This document shows positions 62,860 through 64,000 of a stretch of DNA of 64,000 bases, piece by piece (positions within the stretch are counted from its first letter, which is position 1; every line of letters starts with the position of its first letter). Made by a program: the position numbers and the translations under genes. The stretch is from Verrucomicrobiota bacterium. Lineage in GTDB: Bacteria; Verrucomicrobiota; Verrucomicrobiia; Verrucomicrobiales; DEV007. Under the pieces are notes generated by a model that saw nothing but the letters and a program-made list of their open reading frames with translations, had not been told where the DNA came from and made no database searches. The DNA is taken from assembly GCA_963205275.1 (NCBI GenBank), contig CAUJIH010000011.1, positions 35,826 through 99,825 on the forward strand. The letters run 5' to 3'.

Positions 62860-64000
62860 CTATTGATAGGCGTAGCGTGCCTTTAAAGCCCGACCAGCTT
62901 GATGCCAGTCGCACGCACGATCCAAATGGTTGTTCAACCAGCGGATAAATTTCACGCTGTGCTGGGTGAAGCGTCGAGTGGCTCGGCGGATGAGAAGCAC
63001 GGGGTGACCGTGGGGTAAGGAGGCCTCTTTTTGGGAACGGACCAAATGTTCTTGGCGCCGTTTCTGCTCGGCTATATTTTCTGCGCCCGTCTGACGCCTC
63101 GTCTTTTCTTCCATTAGGATGAGCAAATTCCATGTCAGGCACAATAGCTGCGCTTGGATCGTTTTGGCTGTGGACGAACTCGCCCACGATTTCTTTTCCT
63201 GCAGCTTGTTCTTGAACTCGTCGAATACCTTTTCGATGTCCCAGCGGGCCTTGTAGAGCAGAGCGATAATTCCTGGGGGGATACTTGTAGGGAGGTTGGT
63301 CAGGTAGCGATACTCCCTCTTCGTTTCGGGATCACGATAAATCACCCGACGCACACTCACTCCACACGAGGTACCCATCATTTGATCAGCCAATACGCCG
63401 TGATTAAGATGGGCATCGCGCTCCCATGGGTTCTCTCCCAGAACATACAAGTCCATGTTCTCCTTTTCTCGACTCACGAAATACACTGCGTTTTGGCGTT
63501 TCCAGTAGTACCACTGCCGAAAATCAATTCCCGCCCGATCCCAGATATAGAGCACCTTGCGCCCTGTCGGTGCGTTCTGACGTAGGGTATTTATCGTCAG
63601 TCGTTTGAGAGCTCGCATTTCGTGTTCTTTTTTGCGGGTAATTTGATCGGCAACCGTGAGGTGACTCATGGCCTGAGAGCGCAGATCAATGGTGTAGAGA
63701 TGGCCTGTAGCATATTTCGTGGTGAGCTGACGTTCAGAAGGGGGATCAGTCTTTTTCGCCTTTCTAGGGTGTCTGGGATCATGAACGGCCGCCGCGATCG
63801 AGTGCCCATCACCGGCGTAAATATCGAAGCCATCCAGACAGGAGAATTGTTGGAATGGGTCGGGTGATTGGGCGCGTATTTGCTTTCGAATTCGGTCGTT
63901 GAGTTCGCTCACCAGTGAGCTGCGGCGACTACTTTTTAAGCTTTCGAAGAACGTCGAAATGCCCACCTCGATGTCGTGCGCTTCGGCGAGATTTTGGAGA
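62860..64000 (-). mobile_element. IS4-family transposase (truncated by window edge)
   Basis: A DDE transposase of the IS4 type; 380 codons are seen and the frame runs off the right end of the window (the last codons read LQNLAEAHDIEVGISTFF), so the true start is outside. The GTG at 63966 is only an internal codon. The DDE acidic residues are recognisable: the GDGHS aspartate near the visible N-terminus, the aspartate in YIWDRAGIDF, and the IS4 signature Y-x2-R-x3-E-x6-K (YKARWDIEKVFDEFK). The C-terminus ends with LKARYAYQ. I could not identify the inverted repeats because the other end is missing. Confidence 0.88.

Noticed and set aside
1..64000. CRISPR arrays, rRNA and tRNA genes
   Set aside because: I saw no regularly spaced repeats and no rRNA- or tRNA-like stretches, although a dedicated covariance search was not possible.

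Overview
The window looks like a chromosomal segment of a Gram-negative, aerobic heterotroph, most likely a member of the Verrucomicrobiota. This rests on the short RpoZ type, the fused CcoNO oxidase, the double-length tandem UvrA, and the many secreted glycan-active proteins and Tat-exported proteins. Taxonomy is inferred from gene types only; no rRNA or tRNA gene is visible. Shine-Dalgarno sequences are mostly weak and many genes overlap by ATGA.

Layout. 52-3231: the conserved rnpA-yidD-yidC-jag(khpB) block for RNase P and membrane-protein insertion. 3266-10087: a Tat-exported BNR/sialidase-like protein, rpoZ, uvrB, a convergent Xaa-Pro aminopeptidase, rpmB, an unrecognised gene and clpS. 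10057-18351 (minus strand): a complete cbb3 oxidase operon in the order ccoS-ccoNO-ccoQ-ccoP-ccoG-small membrane protein-TauE/SafE-like-ccoI. Its last five junctions are very tight, and it includes a 49-codon gene (13259-13408) with one membrane helix. A PocR-AraC regulator is divergent from it. 19486-33465: a carbohydrate region with a DUF4838 glycosidase-like protein, a large LamG protein, a secreted endonuclease/exonuclease/phosphatase-fold protein, a FucP-like sugar symporter with a very large soluble insertion, a PcRGLX/YetA-like lyase candidate, a SugE/Gdx exporter, a DUF2892 protein and an SMP-30 lactonase.

33522-46478: an AsmA-like protein with a 450-residue disordered front, a nucleoside-symporter-type MFS protein, a Gfo/Idh/MocA oxidoreductase, metF, a SurA-like protein without a parvulin domain, YdcF, clpB, and a small SnoaL-like / J-domain-like / HIRAN gene trio. 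46639-52368: a 1909-residue tandem UvrA. 52407-60194: a PrsW-type protease and a TetR-RND tripartite efflux operon. 60195-60994: a gene-poor stretch with a perfect 15-bp tandem duplication, the 3' remnant of a REP-associated (RAYT-type) transposase and a cluster of REP-like hairpins. 60995-64000: a Tat-exported sugar epimerase-like protein, an orphan MT-A70 methyltransferase and an IS4-type transposase that runs off the right edge.

Most of the window is housekeeping and metabolism. The strongest candidates for something under-described are the 49-residue Cco-operon protein, the FucP-like transporter with its ~225-residue insertion, the J-domain/HIRAN pair beside clpB, and the RAYT remnant with its hairpin cluster. 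I did not find convincing evidence of a wholly new defence or mobile system.
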